Notes: a model not told the origin generated them from the sequence alone. DNA of 22,243 nt from a virus (IMGVR_UViG_3300032296_001137:1-22243); one strand, 5' to 3'. Positions 13,236-20,556 are shown, counted from the stretch's first letter. Translations and numbers: made by a program.

Positions 13236-14147
13236 TTACCCCAGCAAGCCGGCAAAGATGTCATCTCGCCATTTACCACGAACAGCAGGAGGCGGCGGCC
13301 CAGGTGTCCAAGTTTGTTTGGGTGCGCCTGCGGCCATTAGCGCCATCCCAAGCGTACCGAGAGAAGCAAACCCGCGCATTTGGTCTGGCGTCAGGCTTGG
13401 TGCTGCTTCAGGCTTTGGAAGCGGACGTGATGTAAGAGCCGCAGATGCTCCACCGCCAACAGACCCAACACCGCCCATCGGGGAAGGGCCAGAAAACTGC
13501 GCGCCCATTTGCTGCGTAGGCGCTTGGAACGGAGGGGAATATGGAAGTTCTGAATCAAAAGGTACCTTACCGCCGTCAGAACCCCCAAGAATACCTAACC
13601 GTTGACCAAGCACACCCATTCTATCGCTAAGCAATCCGCCGAATTGAGTAAGCGATTTTTCATCTGCGGATGCAACCCGCGTAGGGGTTGAAGACCCAAA
13701 GCCTCCAAATTTCGCCCTAATAGCACTGGCAAAATCAGCTCCGGTCTGCCCTTCTTTTCCAGCGTTCCAAAGAACAGCCTTCTCCCCAACAACACTGGTT
13801 GCAGGTTCCTGAGAGCGCATCAAATTGAGAGCCCCCTTAGCCCCCTGCTGGTGCGCGAGATAGAGCTGAGATGCATCAGGGGACTCAATTCCGGCGCGCT
13901 GCATAGCAGCACGATTATCAACCGCAAGGCGCGCAGCGGCGTCTGCCGACTGCGCAAGATCATACGGGTCAAAGTCACCGTAAGCCTTAGCAGTTCTTGG
14001 AATAAACTGAAAATGCCCGGCTGCACCAGATTTCGGATTATACAGATTTCGGCCGGAGGCACTTTCTATCTGCCAAGTCCGACCAAGATACCCAGTTGGG
14101 AGCCTGTATTTTTCCTCAATACTGGCGAAAAGCTCTGCCGGCGTCAT
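13236..14147 (-). CDS. virion-associated lytic transglycosylase
   Basis: The 303-residue product starts with an SLT-type lysozyme-like domain (residues about 1-130). Its pattern is LGRTWQIESASGRNLYNP with the catalytic Glu at 28, then SGAAGHFQFIPRTAKAYG as the second motif, and a third helix with SQLYLAHQQGAKGALNLM near 95. It would cut glycan strands of peptidoglycan with formation of an anhydro product. The remaining 170 residues are Gly/Pro/Ser-rich and look unstructured, ending IFAGLLG. Position inside the ejection cluster suggests it opens the cell wall locally during DNA entry, as T7 gp16 and similar proteins do, rather than causing lysis, for which a separate endolysin exists. Its ATG shares a base with the preceding stop (TAATG). 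Confidence 0.85.
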   Translation of the reverse strand: MTPAELFASIEEKYRLPTGYLGRTWQIESASGRNLYNPKSGAAGHFQFIPRTAKAYGDFDPYDLAQSADAAARLAVDNRAAMQRAGIESPDASQLYLAHQQGAKGALNLMRSQEPATSVVGEKAVLWNAGKEGQTGADFASAIRAKFGGFGSSTPTRVASADEKSLTQFGGLLSDRMGVLGQRLGILGGSDGGKVPFDSELPYSPPFQAPTQQMGAQFSGPSPMGGVGSVGGGASAALTSRPLPKPEAAPSLTPDQMRGFASLGTLGMALMAAGAPKQTWTPGPPPPAVRGKWRDDIFAGLLG

Positions 14148-15286
14148 TAGACTTGTCCAGATAGCATGGATGGAAACTTAACAGCCAGCTTCCCGCCTTT
14201 TTCTTCTACAGCATCAGGATATTTCTTCTTAATATCCTGAGCCATTGGCCCGACAACTTTTGGATATGTCTTTGGATCGCCTTTGTAGCGGTAGGAATAC
14301 ATATCAAGGCCAGTTTCTTCGTCTTTGCCGATCTTTTCAATGTCCGTTTTCATACGCTTGTCGGACAGGAAGCCAATAATAGACGCGAGAGATGACGCTG
14401 CACCAAGACCAGTCATTAAAGGATTGCTGGATGGGCCAGGCCCTGTTTGCGTGCTTGTCTGCCCATAAGGAGTGAAACCGAGAGCTTGAAGCGGTATTTG
14501 AAGCTGTTGCAACGGGAACTGCTGCTGCTCTGTGTAAGCCTGCCGCGCTGCATCAAGCTCAGCCTGCTGCTGCTGCTGGATGGCAGACTGGGCGGCAAGA
14601 GAACTGGCAGCTCCGCTAAGAAAACTTTGCTGACCAGCGCCAGCAAGGCCGCCAAGGGCCTGCGCACCAGAAATACCAAGTCCAGCACCCTGAAGACCAG
14701 CAGCCTGGTTGAGCTGCTGAGCAGCCATCTGTCGCTGAATGTCCGCCTGCGCCGCAGCCTGAGACTGGGCGAAGTTCTGCGACATGAGGTTAGCCGCGAG
14801 CTGGCCCGCCTGCTGCTGAGCCGCCGCGTTAACAAGACCTTCTTGGATCGCCTGACGCGATCCGCCAAAGGCGCGAGCCCTGATAGCAGCATCCGCAGCC
14901 TGGTTCAGTCCGGTCAGCCGCTGCTGATTAAGAGTATCAAGCGACGTCTGGAGAACAGACTGGGTATAGGGGTTCATGTAGGGAGACAGGTCAGTCGTAG
15001 CCAACTGGCCGGCCTGGACCCGCTCCGGCTGGTATCCCCCAGCTTGCGCAGCCATCTGCTGCGCGTAGGCATAGGCAGGCTGGGCCAGCGCGTAGTTGTT
15101 AGCAATAGTTCCGATGGTACTGACCTGACCAGGCGTCATCGCGGCAACCCGCTGGCCTTCATACGGCCCCTGCAGATTGCGGGAAACATCGTAAGCCGCA
15201 GCAAGATTGCGCTGCCCGGCTTCCTGCACCCACTGAGGGATTTCGGTCTTGTTAACTACGGTCTGAGTTCCGCCGCCGCCGCTCAT
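14147..15286 (-). CDS. Gln/Ala-rich virion protein with C-terminal S74-like domain
   Basis: A 379-residue protein starting MSGGGGTQTVVNKTEIPQWV. Residues about 90-260 are Gln/Ala/Leu-rich helices (AAQADIQRQMAAQQLNQAAG and similar), typical of ejection-type proteins. The last 72 residues begin at Ser308 with SDKRMKTDIEKIG. After GLDMYSYRYKGDP comes VVGPMAQDIKKKYPDAVEE, the pattern of the peptidase S74 intramolecular chaperone found at the end of tail fibres and spikes. In that family the Ser and a Lys a few residues on (here Lys313) perform self-cleavage. The domain looks short at its C-terminus, lacking the long final helix. The ATG overlaps the preceding stop (ATGA 15283-15286). The fold is well supported. 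Whether it still cleaves is open. Confidence 0.78.
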   Translation of the reverse strand: MSGGGGTQTVVNKTEIPQWVQEAGQRNLAAAYDVSRNLQGPYEGQRVAAMTPGQVSTIGTIANNYALAQPAYAYAQQMAAQAGGYQPERVQAGQLATTDLSPYMNPYTQSVLQTSLDTLNQQRLTGLNQAADAAIRARAFGGSRQAIQEGLVNAAAQQQAGQLAANLMSQNFAQSQAAAQADIQRQMAAQQLNQAAGLQGAGLGISGAQALGGLAGAGQQSFLSGAASSLAAQSAIQQQQQAELDAARQAYTEQQQFPLQQLQIPLQALGFTPYGQTSTQTGPGPSSNPLMTGLGAASSLASIIGFLSDKRMKTDIEKIGKDEETGLDMYSYRYKGDPKTYPKVVGPMAQDIKKKYPDAVEEKGGKLAVKFPSMLSGQV

Positions 15287-15642
15287 GTCAGTTCCCTTTG
15301 ATAAACAGTATGGGTGGTTTTCCAGCCATACTCAGGGTTAAACTTTTCCCATCCCTTCCGGGCGGTTGCTTGCATGAAGTCGCATCCGTTTTGGCGAGCA
15401 AACTTCTCGACTTTACGGTGCAACTTTAACACAGCTTTCATTTCACCGGCAGCAAGAAAGATGTTCAGATACCGCTTCCGGGGACACTGAATTATCTCCG
15501 TCACCGCTATTCCACCATTGTTCCAGAACAACTGAAACCGACCCTGCTCTAAGCCCTCTACAATATCTTGGAGGGCGAAAGTACCACCGCCATGCTCAAG
15601 CGCCTGCTCTAACCGCGCAATCATATGCTCCCGGTCGATCAA
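15283..15642 (-). CDS. small virion-region protein, possibly GNAT-like
   Basis: A 119-residue product. The middle and end (YLNIFLAAGEMKAVLKLHRK, then VEKFARQNGCDFMQATARKG and WEKFNPEYGW) have the order strand, helix, strand, Gly-Trp, helix, seen in GNAT acetyltransferases and in a common 120-residue protein of short-tailed phages. No full acetyl-CoA loop is visible, so activity is doubtful. Two starts are possible: TTG at 15642, which overlaps the preceding TGA (TTGA), and ATG at 15624, six codons later, with GGGAG only three bases away. I keep the TTG because the same coupling is used at 8108, with moderate certainty. Confidence 0.65.
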   Translation of the reverse strand: MIDREHMIARLEQALEHGGGTFALQDIVEGLEQGRFQLFWNNGGIAVTEIIQCPRKRYLNIFLAAGEMKAVLKLHRKVEKFARQNGCDFMQATARKGWEKFNPEYGWKTTHTVYQRELT

Positions 15643-15869
15643 TAGTTCGGCGCTCCCTGCTGGCCTAGTGGGATCGACTCAGTGTTCAGGTTGCCGGAGT
15701 TATCGACCGTCACCTTCCAAACGCCGCCATCCGGGGCAAGCAAGAGGACGCCATCGACGGCCTCAAGCCTTCCAATAGACTGGCTGAGAACCCGCTCCAG
15801 CAGAGAGAAGGAGAAGCGGAAATACTCGCGGTCGTAGCCAGAAGGTGGTGTCGGAAGATTGACAATCAT
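15639..15869 (-). CDS. small hypothetical phage structural-region protein
   Basis: The 76-residue protein starts MIVNLPTPPSGYDREYFRF. It has a helix (SFSLLERVLSQSIGRLEAV), then a beta hairpin with GVLLLAPDGGVWKVTVDNSG. This small mixed fold recurs directly after hub genes in some short-tailed phages, but I cannot name it. The ATG overlaps the stop of the gp10-like gene as ATGA (15866-15869), and its TGA is overlapped by the next start. It is probably a minor virion or assembly factor, judged by position only. Confidence 0.65.
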   Translation of the reverse strand: MIVNLPTPPSGYDREYFRFSFSLLERVLSQSIGRLEAVDGVLLLAPDGGVWKVTVDNSGNLNTESIPLGQQGAPNY

Positions 15870-17611
15870 CGCCCGCCTCCAGGGACAATCTCAAGGCGCA
15901 TCTCGCCGATACTCCACTCGCCATCCTCGGTCGCCGCGATCTTCACGCGGAAGTCGCGGCCCGTGACGCGCATGTCGGTGTAGCCAGATGCACGCGGGTT
16001 ATACGGCCCACTCGTCGTCTCTGCCGCTTCTGGCGTGAACGATGAGAAGAAAGTCAGCTGGGTGCTGTCGTAGCCGTACCCGCTGTCCGTGATCGCTTGC
16101 CTGACGTGCGTGATCTGGTTGCCGTTCTGGATGTTAATGGAACCAGTCTCAGCATAGCGGCCAGTGGTGATCGGCGTGCCTGCTGCCGTCCACCCGCTCT
16201 CCTGCTGATAGATGTCGTTCGCCTCGTCAGAAGCCAGCGGATACTGGAACACGCCAGAACCGCAAGCAGCCGTTCTGGTCATGGTGTCAGTGATGCCCCA
16301 CCAGCTTTCCGCATAGTTAAAATAAACGGCGCGATCTGGGACAGCCGATCCTTCTGACGGATACCAGAACCAGACTTCGGGGAAGATATTGTTCTCTGAA
16401 CCGTGCGTCCAGAGCGAGCCGACCTGCGGGTCAACGTCGTCGAACACGTAAGAACCGACATCGCACGGCAGCGGGCGAACCGTGCCGCCGTCGTACAGGT
16501 AGAAGCTCTCACGGCCCATCCAGATGCACCGGCCAGAGAAGGTTGCAAAGGCTTGCGGTGCGATCAGGCCGCAACCAAAGCCGATGCGCTCGATCTGATA
16601 CACATACGGGAGGCCGATGTAGCGCATCAGCCATGCCTCGTCTTCCGTGAAGATCAGCGTGCCTTCGCGGACAGGAGCAGCCATGACGATCTTGTTCTGG
16701 GTATCAAGGTCAAGATAGCCAGAAGTATTCGTCGGGTCTGCTGCATCCCAGTCAGAATAGTCTTCACGCGACGACCACCACACGCGGCGGGTGTTTCCGC
16801 CAGCACCGATCAGAACAGCGTGACGCTCAGGCGTAACGATGACGCCACGGTTGTTGATTGGCGGAAGTTCCGCAGCAACCGAAGTTGCAGTTCCGCCTGA
16901 GCCAGTAGCGTTCGTGCCAGAGTTCGCATAGGTGAACGTGGTCAGCGACGGCGTGCTGGTGATCGTATACGTGCCGTTCAAACTGCCGACGCTATTGCCT
17001 GCGATGACGACTTGGTTGCCAGTATTAAACCCGTGATGGTTAGCCGTCGTCACAGTTGCAACGTTAGAGACGCGATCAATCGTTGTGATTGTCGCATAGC
17101 CAACCGGCTCGGCATACTGCTCGTCGTGGTTCCAGTGCAGCAGGCGACCGTCTGACGAGGCCACAGCCAGAATGTCTCCGCCCCAGTTGTCGATAGTCCA
17201 AGAGAACGTCGGCAAGAAGCTCTGCGTGGGGCTGCGTGGATACGTCGGATCAGTGTCCAATCCGTAGTACGTGTCGCCGTAGTCACCTGTCCCAAACGCA
17301 CCATATACACCGACTTCAGCACCTGAAAACCCAACGGGAGTGATGTCGGTGTAGGTAGAGCCGGTCAGAACATACAACTTGTCTTCGCATCCGAGCGCAC
17401 AATAAGTCGCCCCGTTCGTACCGGCCCACGGGAAAATTTTGCGAACAGTAGTGTCGAGTGGAGTATTGGTGATCCGCTGCCACCCGCCAACCGGGAGTAG
17501 CTTTCCTGAACGCCACCGGATCATGTTGCCGTCCCAGTAGCGGCCTTTGACCTGCAACGGGGTGGCTGCCTTCACGATACCGGGCGGGATGTTGACTGGC
17601 GCAAGAGGCAT
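15866..17611 (-). CDS. P22 gp10-like tail hub / DNA-stabilisation protein
   Basis: The 581-residue product starts MPLAPVNIPPGIVKAATPLQ, then has GRYWDGNMIRWRSGKLLPVG, a beginning typical of podovirus tail-hub proteins that close the portal after packaging. The body is beta-rich with Trp/Tyr/Gly blades (LLHWNHDEQY, RRVWWSSREDYSDW, AWLMRYIGLPYVYQIERIG), consistent with a propeller-like hub. An inserted module lies at about residues 174-245 (HHGFNTGNQVVIAG, then LNGTYTITST and TTFTYANSG). This Ig-like or small beta domain is common in phage tail proteins. The TAATG junction couples it to the Rz1-like gene, and its stop overlaps the next ATG. Family assignment is by pattern; P22 gp10 itself is somewhat shorter. 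This is the strongest hint of a short-tail morphology. Confidence 0.8.
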   Translation of the reverse strand: MPLAPVNIPPGIVKAATPLQVKGRYWDGNMIRWRSGKLLPVGGWQRITNTPLDTTVRKIFPWAGTNGATYCALGCEDKLYVLTGSTYTDITPVGFSGAEVGVYGAFGTGDYGDTYYGLDTDPTYPRSPTQSFLPTFSWTIDNWGGDILAVASSDGRLLHWNHDEQYAEPVGYATITTIDRVSNVATVTTANHHGFNTGNQVVIAGNSVGSLNGTYTITSTPSLTTFTYANSGTNATGSGGTATSVAAELPPINNRGVIVTPERHAVLIGAGGNTRRVWWSSREDYSDWDAADPTNTSGYLDLDTQNKIVMAAPVREGTLIFTEDEAWLMRYIGLPYVYQIERIGFGCGLIAPQAFATFSGRCIWMGRESFYLYDGGTVRPLPCDVGSYVFDDVDPQVGSLWTHGSENNIFPEVWFWYPSEGSAVPDRAVYFNYAESWWGITDTMTRTAACGSGVFQYPLASDEANDIYQQESGWTAAGTPITTGRYAETGSINIQNGNQITHVRQAITDSGYGYDSTQLTFFSSFTPEAAETTSGPYNPRASGYTDMRVTGRDFRVKIAATEDGEWSIGEMRLEIVPGGGR

Positions 17612-17805
17612 TACTTCTTACCTTCGCAGAAGCCCTCGCGGCGGGCATTGTTAATCTTCACCTCAGTGATCGTCTGCGGCGTATCCTTGGACGACCACGA
17701 GATGTCACGCCACACGGTGCAGGCGCTGTCAGTCCCGCCGATGGCCGTCGTCTTGAAGCAGCCGGTCAGGAGAAACAGCGGCAGCATCACCAGCAGCAAT
17801 CGCAT
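17611..17805 (-). CDS. Rz1-like outer-membrane spanin lipoprotein
   Basis: The 64-residue product is a lipoprotein. A basic start and hydrophobic core (MRLLLVMLPLFLLTGC) end in a lipobox LLTGC, with Cys16 as the lipidated residue. The mature part of 48 residues contains SACTVWRDISWSSKD, then TPQTITEVKINNARREGFC. This C-x-x-W...DT-x-x-T-x-x-I-x-x-x-N-A ending is typical of Rz1-like proteins of alphaproteobacterial phages. It should sit in the outer membrane and bind the inner-membrane spanin to fuse the membranes at the end of lysis. The ATG follows AAGGA by seven bases and lies inside the 3' end of the partner gene in another frame (77-base overlap). Two more cysteines (29, 60) may form disulphides. 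Confidence 0.83.
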   Translation of the reverse strand: MRLLLVMLPLFLLTGCFKTTAIGGTDSACTVWRDISWSSKDTPQTITEVKINNARREGFCEGKK

Positions 17806-17959
17806 CTTGCGTCCTTTTCAGAGCGTCAGCAGTCGCCTGCGCTTTGATTTCATTGATGGCGTCTGAGCGGATTTTAACATACACCCCGCCCAAAGCCACG
17901 ATCAACACACCGCCGATCAGGATATAGCGGCCCAATGGAGAGAACAGAAACCCGATCAT
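17729..17959 (-). CDS. Rz-like inner-membrane spanin
   Basis: The 76-residue product from the ATG at 17959 has an N-terminal membrane segment (residues about 9-31, ILIGGVLIVALGGVYV), then a charged coiled-coil region (DAINEIKAQATADALKRTQD). It ends VSPDRLLQDDGHRRD, an ending I recognise from small i-spanins of alphaproteobacterial phages. It should span the inner membrane with its coiled coil in the periplasm and pair with the lipoprotein encoded in the overlapping frame. The ATG overlaps the endolysin stop as ATGA (17956-17959). An in-frame codon 12 residues upstream would extend into the endolysin without a ribosome site. Confidence 0.8.
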   Translation of the reverse strand: MIGFLFSPLGRYILIGGVLIVALGGVYVKIRSDAINEIKAQATADALKRTQDAIAAGDAAAVSPDRLLQDDGHRRD

Positions 17960-18675
17960 GCCGCCTCCTCGTCCAGCCGCTGCTTGCGGAACCACCAGAC
18001 AGCGCCTGCCGCGACAACAATCACGACAAGGATCGCGACAGTCGGGCTAAATGCGCCAAGGATGTCGCCGCCTTCCTTGACCAGCGGGATTACCTCTTGC
18101 GCCACGGCAATCGTTCCCAGTCCGCCAGCCGCGACCGCAGCATTGGCTTCCTTCGACTGCGTGATCGACTTGGAAGCCTTCGGCTGCTCAGGCTTCAGGC
18201 GAGCCTCCAGAATGTCCACCGGCTGCTCGGTATCGACGCCGCGCCAAAGTTTAGCCTCTGCACGGCGGCGACGTACAAGCCCGGAAACCTCTTTACCGCC
18301 TGCCTTGGTCCACTTCATAAGCTCGGCGGGAACGGCGTCGTGTTTGCCTTCATTCACTCGCTTTAGCAGGGTGGACTTCTTCAAGGCTCCAAGGCCGCAG
18401 TTGAAGGCAAAAGACACCAGCACGTCGAACTGCGCCTGCGTGACCTCGACTTCCAGCATCCTATCGACGCCAAGCTCAAAGGCAGCCAGATCGCGGGCAA
18501 GGATCGTGGAGCTTTCAGCAGCGGTGATCGTCATGCCTTCGCTGACTTCAGGCGCACCGGCTGCCGACGTATGCCCGACGCCGATGGTCCAGACGCCCGC
18601 GCTGCACTTGTACGCCTTCAGCCGCTCGCCCTCGAACTCACGGATGTGCTTGATGCCTGCTGCTGAAGTCTTCAT
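17956..18675 (-). CDS. endolysin, GH24 lysozyme with C-terminal membrane helix
   Basis: The 239-residue protein opens with a T4/P1-type lysozyme domain (residues about 1-150). IREFEGERLKAYKCSAGVWT is followed by IGVGHT, which gives catalytic Glu15, Cys24 and Thr30 with the same 9- and 6-residue spacing as the Glu-Asp-Thr of T4 lysozyme. Cys in place of Asp is known from P1 Lyz. Further conserved parts are FDVLVSFAFNCGLGAL and GLVRRRRAEAKLW. After a linker (KPEQPKASKSITQSKEANAA), residues about 209-231 form a hydrophobic helix (PTVAILVVIVVAAGAVWWF) followed by RKQR. That makes it a lysozyme with a C-terminal anchor, unlike the N-terminal SAR of P1. Its stop overlaps the spanin start. Peptidoglycan degradation is well supported. 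The role of the anchor is unknown. Confidence 0.9.
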   Translation of the reverse strand: MKTSAAGIKHIREFEGERLKAYKCSAGVWTIGVGHTSAAGAPEVSEGMTITAAESSTILARDLAAFELGVDRMLEVEVTQAQFDVLVSFAFNCGLGALKKSTLLKRVNEGKHDAVPAELMKWTKAGGKEVSGLVRRRRAEAKLWRGVDTEQPVDILEARLKPEQPKASKSITQSKEANAAVAAGGLGTIAVAQEVIPLVKEGGDILGAFSPTVAILVVIVVAAGAVWWFRKQRLDEEAA

Positions 18676-18678
18676 ATT

Positions 18679-19152
18679 TCACCCGCCGATTAGAATTGCC
18701 AATGTAAACAACCCAACAACAAGAACAACTGCGACCAAGGCAATCGCGCCGAGCAAGGCAAAGTCTTCCTTCATCTGCGCTGCGTCTCGTTTGCGCTGCT
18801 CCTCAAGTATCCGCTGCTCCTTGCGGACGCGGATGATTTCTCTTTGTACTTCGTCCCAACCTTTTAGGCCGTAGACCGCGACAAACTCGTTCTTAACATG
18901 CTCCGCCCACTCCGCCGCCTGCCTGCGTTTCTGGACGGTATCTAACGCAATCTCCTCCGCAGTCAGCTTGCTGAACAGTTTCGGCTTTGGCGGGTCAGCC
19001 GCAGCCTGCGTTAGTTTAGCAACTGATCCGTATAGTTTGGCGACATCCCCGCACATGGACTGAATGTCTTTGCCGAACTTGATGCCCTGCTGGATGGCGG
19101 AATAGGCCGTTTTGGCAGCACCAAAGATCAGCGCAATGCTGGCTGGGTCCAT
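18679..19152 (-). CDS. C-terminally anchored coiled-coil membrane protein
   Basis: A 157-residue protein in the lysis cassette. The start is amphipathic (SIALIFGAAKTAYSAIQQGI). A long charged helix follows at about 85-130 (WDEVQREIIRVRKEQRILEE then QRKRDAAQMKED), and the last 25 residues are a membrane helix (LGAIALVAVVLVVGLFTLAI). The end almost at the lipid phase implies a tail-anchored protein with a cytoplasmic coiled coil, or the reverse if exported. I recognise no family. Its place between the endolysin and another membrane protein suggests a holin, antiholin or lysis regulator. The ATG follows GAGG, and there are only 3 bases to each neighbour. Confidence 0.68.
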   Translation of the reverse strand: MDPASIALIFGAAKTAYSAIQQGIKFGKDIQSMCGDVAKLYGSVAKLTQAAADPPKPKLFSKLTAEEIALDTVQKRRQAAEWAEHVKNEFVAVYGLKGWDEVQREIIRVRKEQRILEEQRKRDAAQMKEDFALLGAIALVAVVLVVGLFTLAILIGG

Positions 19153-19155
19153 ACA

Positions 19156-19875
19156 TTACCTCGCCATCTCCCGCGCCGTCTGATTGATCCGCGCCTTAAC
19201 TGCCACAATATCACGCGGCTCCTGCTTAAATCCAACGCTGATATACCCGACCATATGACCGGGTTCCGGCGGGATCGAGCCGCGACAGGCGTAAACTACA
19301 CCGCGCGCCGTGATCCAATCTCCAACGTCAGATGATGCTTGAAACCCCTCGCACAACACCTCCCCATTCAGCATTGCTACGGCTGCACGGTTCCGCGCCG
19401 TAGAGCCAGAAAAGAACGCTCCCTTCTGCCCCTCCAGTGGTGCGAACCTGCCGTCAGCCGACTGAGCAATCCGGGTTATCCGTGCGTTCTTGGCAAGGTC
19501 GATCTGGTGAATGATGACAGTTTCAGCACGCAGATCACGCAGCAACTCACGGCTCAAAGACGACAACCGTTCATCCGCAAGAAGTTCCGGCATCGTTTCG
19601 CGAGCGGTCAAAGAGCCGATTAGTTTATCCTGCTGCTGGTAGATGATGTATCCACCAAGGCCGAGAACGCCGAGTAGGATGACAGTCGCCAACTTAAACG
19701 GGCTGTCGATCCACTTCACAAGATCGAGAGCTTTGTCGATAGGTCCGCCGGCAGGTTTAGGTGGAGCTGGAGGAGTATCAATCTCCGCTTTGACTTTGAT
19801 GATCTTGGTGCGGATTTCTTCCGTCTTACGCGGGCGGCGCTTAGCCACCGGCTTCTTTTGAGCTGCCCGCGCCAT
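19156..19875 (-). CDS. single-span membrane protein with sensor-like domain
   Basis: A 239-residue protein. The N-terminal 50 residues are basic (KKPVAKRRPRKTEEIRTK) and Pro-rich, followed by a membrane helix at about 62-79 (LATVILLGVLGLGGYIIY). The positive-inside rule puts the N-terminus in the cytoplasm and the remaining 155 residues in the periplasm. That part contains ETVIIHQIDLAKNARITRIA, then GEVLCEGFQ and GVVYACRGSIPPEPGHMVGY, an alternating strand pattern that reminds me of GAF/PAS-like folds. The overall layout matches T4 holin gpT (cytoplasmic N-terminus, one span, large periplasmic domain), although no sequence kinship is visible. The ATG directly abuts the preceding stop (TAAATG). 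It could be a holin or a lysis-timing sensor. This is a hypothesis. Confidence 0.68.
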   Translation of the reverse strand: MARAAQKKPVAKRRPRKTEEIRTKIIKVKAEIDTPPAPPKPAGGPIDKALDLVKWIDSPFKLATVILLGVLGLGGYIIYQQQDKLIGSLTARETMPELLADERLSSLSRELLRDLRAETVIIHQIDLAKNARITRIAQSADGRFAPLEGQKGAFFSGSTARNRAAVAMLNGEVLCEGFQASSDVGDWITARGVVYACRGSIPPEPGHMVGYISVGFKQEPRDIVAVKARINQTAREMAR

Positions 19876-20058
19876 TTATTCAGACTTCGACGGCTGCTTC
19901 CATTCACGGACAGCCAGCATGATCCTAAAGCAAACAAGGATCAGGCCACCCAGAACGGTGACGAAATACATCCAGCCGGACAAGTTAATCGCCCACCAAG
20001 GAAGCGTCAGCGCACCGGCTGCAACCGCTCCATCAACGACCAATTTGTTCTCAGCCAT
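19876..20058 (-). CDS. holin candidate
   Basis: The 60-residue protein is mostly hydrophobic. One segment lies at about 10-27 (GAVAAGALTLPWWAINL) and a second at 30-49 (MYFVTVLGGLILVCFRIMLA), with a charged tail (REWKQPSKSE). Small size, two possible spans, a positively charged C-terminus and a place at the head of the lysis genes match class II holins. Such holins form lesions that release or activate the endolysin. The ATG at 20058 lies one base from the preceding stop. No family motif is readable, so the call rests on topology and position. The two longer membrane proteins that follow are rival candidates. Confidence 0.7.
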   Translation of the reverse strand: MAENKLVVDGAVAAGALTLPWWAINLSGWMYFVTVLGGLILVCFRIMLAVREWKQPSKSE

Positions 20059-20059
20059 C

Positions 20060-20548
20060 TTACGGCTCCACAGGCCACGTCACATTCCAAGGGAACCCAG
20101 CCTGCACCGTGACATCACGGAGAGACTGCCGGTAGGTAGCCCAAGAAGGCTTGTCAGCAGAGCTGTCGGCCAACTGGGTCCAGTCGCACGCGGCGAGCTT
20201 GGTGTTTCGTGCGGCACGAACGGAGGTAGCCTGCTCGGCGTCCTTCTGCGCCTTGTAGGCTGCTTCCTGCTGCGCTGCGGTGCTGCCATCTACGTCCACA
20301 AAGACCGGGCCAAGGACGTACTTGGAGTACCATTTCCCGTCAGACTGCTGCTCGACGCCCTGACGCATGGAATACTGATAGACAGTGCCACCCGTCGCCT
20401 GCGCGCCCTCGAACACAGGGTCCACGCCAATCGCTTCCATGACTTCCGGCGTCAGCGTCTCGTAGGACGGCCCACCAGTTTCATGCAGCCAGCGGCGAAG
20501 GCCGTCTTCAAGCATCACCGCGCCAGTTGATCTAACCCGTACTTCCAT
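20060..20548 (-). CDS. tail fibre assembly chaperone-like protein
   Basis: A 162-residue product. Its C-terminal 60 residues carry the pattern of the phage tail assembly chaperone family: RAARNTKLAACDWTQLADSS, then KPSWATYRQSLRDVTVQAGF, closing PWNVTWPVEP. The N-terminal 90 residues begin MEVRVRSTGAVMLEDGLRRW and include a strand-rich part (GTVYQYSMRQGVEQQSDGKW). Such proteins help fold or trimerise the adjacent fibre and may stay on its tip. The start is taken at ATG 20548 with GAGG seven bases before it. The upstream GTG (20560) overlaps the fibre gene's stop but has no ribosome site. Its place directly after the fibre gene supports the pairing. Confidence 0.82.
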   Translation of the reverse strand: MEVRVRSTGAVMLEDGLRRWLHETGGPSYETLTPEVMEAIGVDPVFEGAQATGGTVYQYSMRQGVEQQSDGKWYSKYVLGPVFVDVDGSTAAQQEAAYKAQKDAEQATSVRAARNTKLAACDWTQLADSSADKPSWATYRQSLRDVTVQAGFPWNVTWPVEP

Positions 20549-20556
20549 GATGTGCC

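Noticed and set aside
14447-15301. Rightward open frame of about 284 codons
   Set aside because: It is antisense to the Gln/Ala-rich S74 protein. Its Leu/Ser/Arg repeats are just the complement of Gln/Ala codons.
17984-18874. Rightward open frame of about 296 codons
   Set aside because: It is antisense to the endolysin and the coiled-coil membrane protein, both with convincing motifs. The composition is Ser/Thr/Ala-rich without domains.
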